64,000 nucleotides of DNA from Biscogniauxia marginata (GCA_022695795.1 MU404192.1:29199-93198); one strand, 5' to 3'; counted from the stretch's first letter, positions 24,799 through 36,947 are shown. Numbers and translations: made by a program. Notes: a model not told the origin generated them from the sequence alone.

Positions 24799-25926
24799 AT
24801 ATTAATATAATTAAAAGTTAAAATTAATATAATATAATATTTTTACTTTTAATGAAACGTGTCGTTTTAAACTTAATAACATTAATAATATTAATATTAA
24901 TAATTTATATATTAAATTAAATTATATAATATTTAAAATTATAAATAATAATAATAATATATTTTATAAACAAGTGGGCTATATAAGTAAATAAGCTAGT
25001 TTTTATAACTTTCGTAATTTTAATTATTAAAAAATATTTACGTGACATTAAAATCAATTAATAATTATTATTATTTAAATCGTTTTTTTTAATTTTATAT
25101 TTTAAAAACTAAATACTTTTTTTATATTAAGTATTTAATTTTTTAATATATAATTTAAATCGATTAATTTATAAATAATATATTTATTATTATTAAAACG
25201 TATAAAAATATATTTATATATTTTCTTTAAAATAATTAAAAATAAAAATATATTTATTTATTTATTTTAAAAATTAATAATATTAATAAAAACTTAAATA
25301 ATTTATACGATTAAATATAAATAATATTATTTAAGAATAAATTACTATAAATTAATAATACTTTATAATGTTTTTTATATAATATTATAAAAACGAAATA
25401 ATAATATATTTATATAATTAATTATAAAACTAAATATTTAAAAACTTATATTTTATAAAGAAATAATTAATTATTTTCTTTTTATTTAAATTATATTATC
25501 GCGATAATAAACTTTTTATTACGCGAACGTGACACGAAACGCGTCAAAAAAAACTAAACCTTTAATTTCATATAATAATAAAAATTATTATAAATATATT
25601 TAAATAAACGAATCGATTATTAAAAAGCTTTATATAAAAACCTAAATATATATTAAAAATAGTTTAAATTAATATATAAAATAATTATAAAGTATAAAAT
25701 TTTAAAAGAAAATATATATAATTTTAACGAAATAAAGTTTATATTTAAAATAATTATTTAAATTAATATAATAATAATAAATATAAAACGATATAAATAA
25801 CCTCGATAAATTTAATAAAAAATCGAAAATAAGTTATAATTATTAAAACTATTAATATTAATAATTTTATTATATTATTATTTATTATATTAATTAATAA
25901 AAATATTTAACTTTATAATATTATAA

Positions 25927-26326
25927 TGTAACGAACCTCCTTATATATTCCTAGTTAGCTAACTTCACAAGTAAGTACGTACTAGGTTTTCTTGATTTAA
26001 AGGTAATAATGAATTAAGATTAATTCAAATAATTCATAATGTTTTGTTCGTTAAAGAGATTTCACGGTATTCTCATTATAATGTCAAAAAGTAACTATAA
26101 TTTTAAATTAATAATTAAAGAACTAAAATGAATAACTAAAAACAAAGGAAATTCTATTTTTCTTATATTAATTTTTTCTTCCATATAAATAGAATAAATA
26201 ATAGATCGTACACTTTTAATCCACTATTTATTATTTGTTAAATAATAAATCGCACATTTTTAATCCATTATTTATTATTTATTATTACGTGATCCGTATG
26301 TACTTAATATTTCGATGGTCGTAACA
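25927..26326 (-). repeat. 3' LTR of the RIPed retrotransposon
   Basis: 400 bp, matching 33582-34036 as a direct repeat apart from transitions and two indels. It carries two units of a 43-44-bp internal minisatellite (AATAAATCG-type) and keeps a 33-bp segment (around GAGATTTCACGGTATTC) that the other LTR lacks. Preceded by the target duplication TATAA at 25922-25926. Confidence 0.85.
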
Positions 26327-26668
26327 TTATTCTTCCTCTTTGAGAATCTTCATCCTAAAAATAAAAAAAGGTTTGTTAAACCTTTTATTTATTTATTAAA
26401 AACCTTAAATCTTTCTTAACTTATTTCATTATATCTTATTATATTAATAAAAATCGCAAGGAAAATTCTCGCGTCTCGCGTTATATTAAGAAATTAATTA
26501 AAAATAAATTTATTTTTATAAACTTCGTTACTTTTAACAATAAAAAGGAAATAATTTATTTATATTATAAGCATATTAAAAAGGAGTGTATTATTTTTAA
26601 GAATTTCAATTATTATAACGAATATATTTAAATAAGGCGGTCTCGTTATAATGTTTTTAGTATCACAA

Positions 26669-27105
26669 TGTTACAACCAACAGGGATAAAACCGGAAAAG
26701 GTCACGTGACCTTGGGGTCCCGTGACCTAAAGTAAGATTCTCTGTAACTCTCCCTCTGGAGCAACAGAGAATCAAAGAGAAGATGAGTGTTCTCTGTTTG
26801 TCTCTGTTTCTTACAGCAGAGAAGGGTGGAGAATGCAGGACATTACTCCTCCTCTTCTTTGAAGTATAAGTAGATTGGAATTTCCTACGTATCTAGTCAT
26901 TCATTTTAGTTCCTTAGCTATCAATCTAAGACTACAGTCACTCTTTGATACTATAGTGAGAGTACCTTGAAACCTCTCTGACGAACAGAACATAGCGAAT
27001 CACTTGAACCAATCCCAATCCACTGTTACCTTCAAATCAAGAAAACCCAGTACGTACTCACCTGTGAAGTCAGCTGACTAGGAATCTACAGGGAGGTTCG
27101 TCACA
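26669..27105 (+). mobile_element. Solo LTR, not RIP-mutated
   Basis: A 437-bp island of normal composition inside the RIPed retrotransposon. It begins TGTTACAACC, ends GGTTCGTCACA, and is flanked by a perfect 5-bp duplication CACAA (26664-26668 and 27106-27110). About 225 bp at its right side (roughly 26880-27105), read on the minus strand, align base for base with the RIPed LTRs at 25927 and 33582. The RIPed copies differ almost only by C-to-T and G-to-A. The left side (U3) is different, so it belongs to another subfamily. Its orientation is opposite to the host element. A TATAAGTA box lies near 26863. It must derive from a full insertion that recombined between its LTRs. Confidence 0.85.
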
Positions 27106-27900
27106 CACAAAGAAAGGTGTTACTAAAATCACATGATAATTTTAGTAAGTAAAAACGAAATTAAAAAAAGCTAATATTGCCGTTAAGATTACTATAAATA
27201 AAGCCTGTCGTTTTCGCACTTAAAAGCGTTTATAGTCCGAAAAGTTATAAAAAATAATTACTTAAGGTTTTAATTTTATTAAGGAACTAAAACGTGTAAA
27301 GCGTAAAGAAACGGAATAAAGGCGCCTCACTATAAAATAATAGCGTATAAAGAAACCGCTATGCCGATTCGAACTCGAGCAAGGTATACTTGCTTTAAAG
27401 GCCTTCCCCTCTTTCGATTAGTCTTAGTTAGATTTTTAAATCTTCCTAGCCGATCCGGGTTTTAACGATGAAACTTAACAAGCTTAACTATTAAGTTCTT
27501 TAAATACCTAAATAGTTCTCACGTGTTTTTTTCGGGTAAATAACCTTTTCACTTAATAAAATATTATAATTAATTACTAACTTATCTTGAATTTAATATC
27601 TTTTTAACTTTATACTTATTAGGGGTTTTTTCAAATTCTAGTTATTTTTTTAGTAAAACGTTTTTTAATACTAGTTTTAAAAGTAAAACATGAAATATAA
27701 GATGTATTTTAAATTATTTTAATAATAAGAGTTTATAATTAACTTTTAAGATTATTTTCTCGATTTTATACGGTTTTAACTTCTTAAATTTAAGTTTTTT
27801 TGCTAAGCTGTTTTATTTTAATTTAAGGTATTTTTATTATTATATTTTATCGTTAACGAAGTAATTAAACTATGTCTCTTCTCCTAAGAATTAATCCTTT

Positions 27901-28056
27901 AATTCTTTTTTTATTATAATATTTTATTATTTTATCTTAAATAAACTATAATTCTTTTTTTATTATAATATTTTATTATTTTATCTTAAATAAACTATAA
28001 TTCTTTTTTTATTATAATATTTTATTATTTTATCTTAAATAAACTATAATTCTTTT
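27901..28056. repeat. 49-bp tandem repeat, about three copies
   Basis: Units begin at 27901, 27950, 27999 and a partial one at 28048; each starts AATTCTTTTTTTATTATAAT. The copies are nearly identical although they lie in heavily RIPed DNA, so the duplication probably arose after RIP. It lies in the pol region of the retrotransposon. Confidence 0.8.
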
Positions 28057-29659
28057 TATAGCCGTTATTATACTGCTTAAACTTTTTCGGATAGTACTTC
28101 TACTCTCGGGGCTTTTATTTCGACTTTTAATACTTCCGTAAATTTAATCGGTTATTTTTGGACTTCCGCTTTTTACCCGTACACTGCTTTGTGTAGTAAC
28201 ATCTTTATATCTTTATTAACTAAAGTATTATATATTATTTAAGTTATTAATAGTAATTTTACTTAGTTATTTATTTCTTAGTTAATATAACTTCGTAAAT
28301 ATTGTTTTATTATTTAATTCAATTTCTTTATTTGTTCGTTTATCTAGGGATAATATATTATAAACAATTTTTATTTAACTTTTATTCGTTTTATTAAGTT
28401 TATTTAAAATTTTAAAGTAAATAACTTATTTTTATTTAAAATAATGCGTTTTAGTAATCCATGTTTACTAATATATTTTCTTAGGAAATTAAAAACTAGT
28501 TATTTTACTATACTCGATTCGTTAAATAGTAGGAAGTAAGTATATTTTGTGAGTTTATTAACGATTACTTATATGCTGTTATAAGGTACTCTTATAATAA
28601 GATTTTTTAACTCAAGAAGTTTCACTATGAAATCCTATGTAATTATGTGCTATATTTTATTAAGTATTTAAGTTGGTTATAATAATTTATATGGTTTATA
28701 TCGTGATGTTTTAGCTTTATTATAAACGTTATAATTCTTTATAATTCTTTTAACTATTTATTACATTCCTAGAAAGTCGAATTTTTCTTGAAGTCGTTTC
28801 ATCGTTTTAAAAATTCCTTAGTAACTATATAGAAAATATTCGTGGAATTCTTTAACGAATTCGTCTTGTACTTGTTCTAGTATATAGACCTTTTCTTTGT
28901 ATAAAAGAAGTTCGTTACTAAATTCTTGCTAAGACTATAATTGCTTTTCTTTTTAATTATAATTTTCCTTGAAACGTTATTTCTAATCTCTTATATTAAT
29001 TCGCATATAAATTAATACAACTAATTCATTACTTTGTTATTTAAATATCTAGATATTTCTTTTATTGATTTTTGACTTATAATCTCCTTTTTTACTAAAT
29101 AGGTTTATTTAAACGTTTTCCTTTCCCTTAATATAATAAATTTTAAAATTAAACTTAAATAAGAAAATCATTTAACGCTTATGTTTTTAATTAAGCGTTT
29201 ATATTATCATAAATCATGTAAGATTCTTGTAATTTAAATAAATATTAATAAGTTCCTTAGTTTTATTAAGTTATAGTTCTTATTCTTTTAATGCTTTAAT
29301 GATTATTAATAGTTCCTTATTATAAATTTAATAGTTTAATTTAATACCGTGTAATGCCTTAAATAAGTACGCGACTAAATACCATTTTCCATTATTTTTT
29401 AGCTGCTTAAAAACTGCTTCGATGGCGAAATTTAAAGCGTTTATCTTTAATCGCTTCTTTTTATTTTCGTTTAAGAGTTTATATATAACCTTATTAGTTA
29501 TAACTTCCTTTAGCTACTAAAAAGCTTTTCTTGTTTTTGCTAAGGTAATTAATTCCGTTAATAGTTTAACAATTCGCTTAAAATCTTAAATAAGTTATTT
29601 AACGTAGTTAACAAAGCCAAAAAATACGCGTACGTTTATAACACTCCTGGGTTTTAACT

Positions 29660-30060
29660 AATCCTTAATTATTGCTATTTTCCCTTTTTAAATATAGATT
29701 TCTCCTAGACTTATTATAAACCCTAGATAATTTAATTTCCTGATATACTATTCACTTTTAATTAAATAAATAAATAGGTTTACCCTTTTTAAGGCTTTTA
29801 ACACTTGCTTTATATGTTTTTTATGCTCCTTTTCGTTTTCTAAATAAATTAATATATTGTTTAAATAAACAAATACAAATTTATCTAAAAACTTATAAAG
29901 AACTATTATAATCATATATTGAAATGTAATAAGTGCGTTAATAAGTCTAAATAGCATAACCTTATACTTATAATATTTATATATCGTTTAAAAGGCGATA
30001 TATTATTCGTGTTTTTTAGCCATTTTAATTATATAATAACCATCGCGAAGATTTAATATT
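29660..30060 (-). pseudogene. Reverse transcriptase remnant
   Basis: The minus-strand open stretch 29748-29957 translates to a recognisable Ty3/gypsy reverse transcriptase core: FRLINALITFQYMI, then FLDKFVFVYLNNILIY, then EKEHKKHIKQVLKAL. In functional relatives the catalytic box is YLDD or YVDD; here both Asp codons read Asn (GAT/GAC to AAT/AAC), a RIP-type change that abolishes metal binding. Flanking sequence continues the domain with stops in frame. Confidence 0.82.
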
Positions 30061-32369
30061 ATAAAGATTTAAGCTTTATTAATTTGTTTTTTTATAAGTT
30101 TTACTAATAATAGCGAGTATTTATTCTTTTTGGTTATTTTATTAAAGTGTTAATAATCGATTACTCGTCGTTATACTAGATTTCCTTCTTTATTAACACG
30201 TTACTTCTCGTTTTTATCGACTTTTAATATTATAATTACTAGGTATCCTAATAAGGACTTTAATTCTCGAATATATCCTTTATTAAAATCCTTTTAAATT
30301 CCTTTTTATAATGCTTTTTGTTTTTCTTAATTTATAAAATATATTAAGAATAATTTTAATTACTTTTTTTTTAAAGTAAATCTAGTGATCTTATTAGCTA
30401 TATTTTAGTAATTCTTTTTTTATTTTGTTTTTAAATAATTTATAGAAACGAAGATACTCGCGTGGTACTTTTTTCGTTAAATCTTTAGGTTTCGTTACTC
30501 GAATTATATAGGCGATATATTTCGTTTTTATATTCATTTTTCTAGAGTTACTTGCGGTACTTATTTCGTAACCCGTAGTAATTAGCTCCTCTTGATTTTA
30601 ATTTTAATAAAGCATATTTATCTCGAAATTTATTTATGGGTTATTTTTTCTAAGCTAATTCATTTTTAGCATTATATCGTGACTTAATATATATATAATA
30701 TTAAAAATAACTTGTTTAAGATGTTTTTAAATGGTTATTAAGAGAGGGATTATCTCTTTTAGCACTTTGTTATTCTCGTAACTAAATATATATTTTTTAA
30801 AGTTTTGTAATTAATATAAACTTTATTTATATACTTATAATATTTTGTTTTTTTAAGTTATTTTAGTTAAGATATAATTTCTATTTACTTTTAAGTTTAT
30901 AAAGGCTTTATATTCCTTTTTATTGTATTTAATCTTAGTTATAATGGTATTATTAAGTTTTAACTAGACTTTATATAAAGACTTGTTATTTATAGCTTTT
31001 TACTGCTTTATTAGTAAGAGCTTTTACCGTTTTTTTGGTTTTCCACGTTCCTTCTTTTTTAGGTTTCTTTAAGTTATTGCGGCCTGGATATCTTTTTATT
31101 TCTAGGCTTTTATGAAAGCGTGTTTCTAGTAATTGTTATTTAAATAGTCTTTTTAACTACCTTTTACATAGTAAAGGGTGAAAGGTTTATTTTTTATGTA
31201 AAACCTCGCACATTAAAATTTTAATTCTTTCTCGAGGGCCTTTTTATAATTTAAATTTATTTTCTTATTAACTCGAAATCTTTTAAGGTTCTAGATTATT
31301 TTTAAATAAAAGGTATAATTCTCAAATTTACTTGCTAGGGGTAACTCGATATCTTTTTACAGGTTTATATAGATTTCTAGAAATTCTCCCTTTTTTTTTG
31401 AAATATACTTTAACGATTCGTTTATAGCTTAGTTTAGTCGTACGTATTTTTACTTATTATTTTATTAAGTGCTTTTTTACGGAGCCGAATAAACTAGTGT
31501 TATACTTAGCTCGTTCTTCGAGCTATTATAAAAAATATAGTCTTTTCCATAATTCTTATAATTCTTCCTCGACTTTATCTTTTTTAAAACCCGCTTTAAG
31601 TAAATCGTGTATATTGCATAATACTAAGATATAATATATATAACCCTTAATAATTGCTTCGCGGCTTCTCTCGGAGCTTAAATAAAGATAACATGCTTTA
31701 AAATAATGTAGTTATCGTGGGACGTTATTATAAATACAATTATTTTCTTTTATATTATCACTTTCTAGTTCTTAAGAATAATAACTAGTTTTATCCTTAA
31801 AACTTTTATATACTTAATAAGCGTTATTAATATAAAAGCTTTAATGTAACGATATATATTCCTTTTCTAGTTATTTTTTTATTTTTAGTTTTGTTTTAGG
31901 TTTTTTACTTAGTAGCTTATTAAGCTAGCTAGCATTATTTAAGCTTTAATAAATATCGTAGCTATTATTTATATAAAATCTCCGGTTTAAGCTATTATAT
32001 TAGCTTCTTCTTTAATGAGTTTTATATTTATCGTCGTTATAATGGCTTTAATGTAGCTTATTATAATTTAACTTAATTCTTAAGTCGTATTCTAGTTTAT
32101 AAGTATCATATTTATACGGTAGTTCGCTTTTATTATATTCTTATTTAGCTTGTTTTAACGTGAGGTACCTTAAATATAAGTAGTCGTACTTTAAATAGTC
32201 TTTATAATTAACTTAATAATATTTATAATTTTCTTTTATAGGGACCTCCTCGTCTTTTTCTGCCTTAATAGTGGTAATAATAAACACTTAATTTACCTCT
32301 TTATTATTTTCGAAATAAACCCTTATTTTAAAGGTTTTTTTTTCGGGTTAAAGAATTCCTCTTGTTTTT

Positions 32370-32434
32370 AGTTTTTATTTCTTGGGATTTCGATACTCGT
32401 TTTTATAATGTCCTTTTTTCTTATAATTAAAACA
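32370..32434 (-). pseudogene. Gag zinc-knuckle remnant
   Basis: The minus strand reads CFNYKKKGHYKNEYRNPKK, a CCHC zinc knuckle (C-x2-C-x4-H-x4-C) in which the second and last Cys are now Tyr (TGT to TAT, a RIP-type change). It marks the C-terminal end of the gag nucleocapsid, upstream of pol in minus sense. Confidence 0.75.
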
Positions 32435-33581
32435 CTTAATAGTTGATTTATTTTGTTTCTTTTATTCTTTTTAAGTAGCGTTAATTTTAATGGGGTTTGA
32501 CTTAGTTTTAATGCCTTTCCTTGTTCCGGTACCACTTTTATGATTTTCTCCTTTTTGCTGTTTGCCGTTCCTTCGTTATACCGTCTTTTTTTTTTCAAGG
32601 TATTGTTCGAAGTTTTTATTATCGATAGTAATTACCATTATAACGTAGTTATTAAACTTTCTTAGGTTCCTTTCTTTATATAGGCTTATTTTATATAGCT
32701 TATTCTTTATATAGTTCTTTAATCTTTAATAAAATAAGTAATATAAGCTTTTAATAAGTAGTTATAACTAACTTATAAGTTTTTTGAACTTAATAACGTA
32801 ATTTAAAGCCTTTTTATTTTGTCGTAATTTATAAAGTTTAATTTCGGCTTGTTATTTAAGAATTAAATTACTAAATATAAACCTAAGTTGTTTTTTAAAC
32901 TCTTTATAATCTTTAAAGACCTTTTTTGTGTCTCTTTAAGCGTTTAATCCATTTTTTAAATGATTTTTTAATATTAATTAAAACCAGGTTAAGGCAGTTT
33001 TAACGAGGAGTTATAATACCGTGAAAACCTTTTATTTTTTAGTGGTAATTATTCCGTTATAAAACCGTAAATAGGTTCCGGTTTAAATTAAAAATCTCTT
33101 TAAATCGCTTAACTTATTATATTTACTAAGTATAATTAATTTAAAACCTTTTATATCGAGAGTCGTTATATTGTTTTCGTCGTTTAAATTATTAAGATCG
33201 TTATCGTTTAAAGGTGGTTTCGGTTATTTATTTCTAGGAGGTAAGGGTTATTTTGCTTATTTATTTTCTTTTTTAAGTATTTTTTCCTCTTCTTCTTTTT
33301 CTTCCTTAAATGATTCTTTTTATTGAGCTTTTAAGGTGTCCTCTTAAGACTCTTTTTTAACTATAACTATAATTAATTCTTATATTAGTTCTTTTAAACC
33401 TTTTTATTATATCGTAAAAGAATTTAAAGCTTTTATTTAAAAGCTTATTAATTATTATTTTTTTACTTATTTCTTTTTTATTACCCTCTAGTTTTAAGAG
33501 GCATACTTATCTTGAGACTTATTCGACCGAAAGTCCTTTCTCTTAAACTAATATTAAGCACTAATTAAGGAGCTATTAAAA

Positions 33582-34036
33582 TGTAATGAACCTCCCTATA
33601 TATTCCTAGTTAGTTAACTTTATAAGTAAGTACGTACTAGATTTTCTTAATTTAAAAATAATAGTGGATTAAGATTGATTTAAGTAATTTATAATGTTTT
33701 ATTTATTAAAAAGTAATTATAGTTTTAGATTAATAATTAAAAAACTAGAATAAATAACTAGAAATAAAGGAAATTCCATCCTTTTTATATTAATTTTTTC
33801 TTTTATATAAATGGAGTAAATAGTGAATCGCATACTTTTAATCCATTATTCATTATTCGTTAAATAATAAATCGCACATTCTTAATTCATTATTTATTAT
33901 TTGTTAAATAGTGAATCGCATATTTTTAATTCACTATTTATTATTCGTTGAATAATAAATCGTACATTCTTAATTCACTATTCACTATTTATTATTATGT
34001 GATTTATATATACTCAATGTTTCGATGGTCATAACA
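33582..34036 (-). repeat. 5' LTR of the RIPed retrotransposon
   Basis: 455 bp, direct repeat of 25927-26326. Its extra length is explained by four rather than two units of the 43-44-bp minisatellite at about 33821-33995 (two extra units, about 88 bp), minus a 33-bp deletion near 33712. Followed by the target duplication TATAA at 34037-34041. Confidence 0.85.
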
Positions 34037-35264
34037 TATAATAACTTATTATTATTAAAAAGTAAAATTAAAATATTAAATAATAATTAAATAATAAATA
34101 AATTTAATATAAAATTTATAAAATATTTCGATTTTTATATTAAAAATTAAATGCGAAATTTTAAACACTTATTAATTTTAAATAATTACGAGAGTTATTA
34201 TTTTATAAAATTTAAAAAATATTATAAAAAACTTAATATTATTATATTTTATATATTTAGTTATTTATTATATAAATTATAACTTTTTAATTTTATATGT
34301 TTTAATATCTTAAAATATATATATATAATAATTACTTAAAAGACTTAATAAAACGCTATTATAATTACATTATAAAAATAGTTATTATTATAATAATTAT
34401 TTTAAATATATAAATTAAGTTTTATATAATTAAATTAATTTTTTTAATTTTAAAACGGTTATTATTATATTACTTTTTATATAAAAATACGTATACCTTT
34501 TTTTAACTTTAATATAAATTAAGTATTTTAAAAAGTTAAAATATTTATAATAATTTTATTTTATTATAAATAAAGTTAAAAAGTTTTAAAAAAGTTTTTT
34601 TATAAGTATTATAAATATTTATAATTAATTTACAAAAACTATTTTATTATTAATATATAAAATAACTTTATTATAAAATAAAATTACTCGTTTTTAAAAA
34701 ACAAATTATATTTTTAATAAACGATATAAAACTAAAAATAAATAATTATAAATAAAAAGAATATTTAATATAAAAAAAGAAATAATTTTGTAAGTTAAAA
34801 AAATAATATTATAATTAATAAAAAAAGGTTTTAAAAAAAGTAATAATTAAACGGAAATAATATAATATATATATTTATATAACGAATAAAAAATATTTAA
34901 TAATTTAAATTTCGAGGAATTAAAATTAATTTTATTTATTATTAATTCTTTATTTTAATTTTAAGGGGCTTTAACTTAAAAATTATAATGAATTAATTAA
35001 TTTAAATTACGCGTTAAAAAACTAAATACTTAATATAAAAAAGGTATTCGGTTTTTAAAGCGTAAAACTAAAAAAAACGATTCGAATAATAATAATTATT
35101 AATTAATTTTAATGTCGCGTAAATGTTTTTTAATAGTTAAAATTACGAAAGTTGCAAAAACTAGCTTACCCATTTATATAGCTCATTCGCTTATAAGACA
35201 CGTTAATAATAATAATAATAATAACAGCGCTTAACTTACAAAATAATTTAATCACTTACGCCCG

Positions 35265-36063
35265 AGATCATGGAAGAGACGTGTAACCAACTCGAGATAT
35301 TCCTCTTCTCCGGCCATAATACCACGAGTACCGCTATCATCTAGAGTATCTATAAGCTGTCTTAAATACCACGCTTTTTAAAAGCTATCCATGACGAGTT
35401 GGATAAACTCTTCGGGTTAGGAGGCGCACGTAATCCTGCAGTCATCTATGAAAAGCTCCTGGGCTAGGGCGGCGAGGATATTGTCAGCTAGATGACTTAT
35501 ATCTCTGCTGTATTGAAAGAAGTTCTGAGGTCACACCCCCCGGCTATTTCTGTTCACATATCTGAGTCTGACACAGGGTTTGTAGTATCCACGTCGCAGG
35601 ACAAATACAACCTTGACGGGAACTGGATATACCTCAACCACAGCATTATTCATCGGGACCGGCCGTGTTCGGGAACACAGCCGACGACCTTGCGTCAGAG
35701 CGCTGGCTTGAAGCTGACAGTACTCCAGCCGGCGCTTGGAGGCCGTTCGAATGAGGACCAAGAAACTGCATCGGGCAGGAGCTTACAAACATTGAAGCAT
35801 GGATAATCATAGCCATGCTTTCCCGTCGGTTCGACTTCGTCAAAGTCGGTCTCGGGGGGGTATATCTTGATAGGAATAATCAGCCAATAGTTGATGACAA
35901 GGCCCGGTTCAAGGTTAAGTCGGAGTTATATTCTACAAGTGCCAAGAAGCTTCGCAACATGGAAACATATTTTAATCCTAACATACTCTAGACAATACAG
36001 ATCACTGGCAACCCTATTGATGGGATGATGATGAAGGTAAAGCTGACGTCGACAACCAACTAA
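35265..36063 (+). pseudogene. Cytochrome P450 pseudogene, 5'-truncated
   Basis: The C-terminal half of a microsomal fungal P450. In order: the I-helix FLFSGHNTTST (about 35310), the K-helix KEVLR with ExxR (about 35518), HRD-AVFGNTADDLASERWLE, the haem-binding segment WRPFE*GPRNCIGQE (about 35740-35775), then AMLSRRFDF and a tail ending MMMKVKL near 36045. The N-terminal half, with the membrane anchor, is absent because the homology begins about 60 bp from the end of the DNA transposon. There are several in-frame stops of RIP type: TAG at 35342, TAA at 35363, TAG before GGEDIVS, TAG before MTYISAV, and TGA replacing the Arg of FERGPR. A one-base deletion near 35663 shifts the frame. It is clearly non-functional. 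Confidence 0.85.
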
Positions 36064-36947
36064 CTACCCGTAAATATGGATCCTAGATTTACTACATGTT
36101 ACGTCTAACCCGAGAAGGATTACGAAGTAGTTGGCTCATCATATACAGGATGCCTAGACGGAAGGCTCTGTATTGCCTTTACAACTTATAGTTAGGCTTA
36201 CGTCTTGTATGGTAAAACTTTTCAAAAGGGGTAAGTAAATACCTGCCTTTAGTTTTGTTGATTTATAGAGGGAAAGTGTTATGTGCCTTAGCTTAGCGAG
36301 GCTTATATTTTAATAAATATTTATTTCTGGCCTATTCACCAGAAAGCCATAATACCTAAATCCTCATAGTCTTTAATGTATAACGAGGCGAGCCTCTTTA
36401 TTATAGGCACCGTTTTTTCAATAGATCTAGATCTTATCTCTTTGAAGATATCACTAAAACTTACAGTAATTGATATACGAAAGGTCTTAGTGAGTTCTCT
36501 GGGGAGATCTAAACTACATGTCATTTACTAATTCACGAATTTACATCCAGAGCTCGTCCTACACCAGTCTTTTAACGACCACAAACTTGCTATAAAATCA
36601 ATTTTATATGCGTTTCACGAGTGATGAGTTGGGTGAGGAAAAAGTACATTACGTTTAGTGATCATATGTTAAGCCGTCAACCCGGTGAAGCACTAGCCAA
36701 TTGACGATAACCTCACAGTCCCACAATCTGCGGTGATCTCTTGGCACTATAACTTGTACCCCTTGCCACCGATAATAATTATCAGATCGGGATTTTTCTA
36801 GGCCTTATCGTGTTAGCTTGCAGATTTAATACTAGGTACTTTGGAGAACACTAGGCGAAAATTTTTCTTTTTTCAACATTCCTTCTTGGCCAATCTAGTC
36901 ATAGCGATTGTTGTTAAAAACTTACATGCCCGAACCATTGGCCTCCC
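36064..36947. other. Intergenic
   Basis: Between the P450 relic and the MATE gene. A 62-codon minus-strand frame at 36336-36524 has no family features and is not called. Composition is intermediate, with many TA-rich patches, so mild RIP spillover or old repeat is possible. The promoter of the MATE gene should lie in the right half. Confidence 0.5.

Larger units (their letters stand above)
21399..24956. repeat. AT-rich RIP-mutated repeat block, left part
   Basis: Directly after the NLR stop the composition collapses to long runs of A and T with few C or G, mostly in CG or isolated contexts, and stop codons fill all six frames. This is the signature of RIP, the ascomycete process that turns C to T in duplicated DNA. 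Only fragments can be named: a third degenerate copy of the transposon end at about 21735-21800, the palindromic MITE at 23616-24054, and a small GC-normal islet at 24671-24798. The rest is unreadable transposon relic. Confidence 0.85.
25927..34036 (-). mobile_element. RIP-mutated Ty3/gypsy-like LTR retrotransposon
   Basis: An 8.1-kb element, minus sense, bounded by LTRs and by a perfect 5-bp duplication TATAA (25922-25926 and 34037-34041). In minus sense the LTRs run TGTTACGACC...GGTTCGTTACA and so have TG...CA ends. A purine tract (AAAGAGGAAGAA in minus sense, about 26328-26340) precedes the 3' LTR and suits a polypurine tract. Gag is marked by a mutated zinc knuckle at about 32370-32434. 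Reverse transcriptase is marked by FLDKFVFVYLNNILIY at about 29830-29890, where the catalytic YLDD has become YLNN by G-to-A change. The order gag then pol on the minus strand agrees with the LTR polarity. The element is certainly dead. The polarity, domain order and 5-bp duplication point to Ty3/gypsy, but integrase could not be read. Confidence 0.82.
24957..35203. mobile_element. DNA transposon with long TIRs, split by an LTR element
   Basis: The left end 24957-25160 and the right end 34980-35203 are inverted copies over at least 200 bp. Their differences are almost only C/T and G/A, as expected after RIP. The inferred terminus is ACGTGTCTTATAAGCGA, and TA dinucleotides flank both ends (24955-24956 and 35204-35205), the target duplication of Tc1/mariner elements. 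Removing the inserted LTR retrotransposon (25927-34036) leaves about 2.1 kb, a normal length for such an element. A transposase frame is no longer readable. The right end abuts the truncated P450 pseudogene. Confidence 0.75.

Noticed and set aside
27350..27440. Possible tRNA gene (GTTCGAAT-like T-loop on the minus strand)
   Set aside because: No matching acceptor stem or anticodon arm could be found, and it lies inside the retrotransposon.
33821..33995. CRISPR-like array (repeats of about 43 bp)
   Set aside because: The units are contiguous minisatellite copies without unique spacers, inside an LTR of a fungal retrotransposon.
36336..36524. 62-codon minus-strand frame
   Set aside because: No recognisable motif, no partner exon, and located in decayed DNA.
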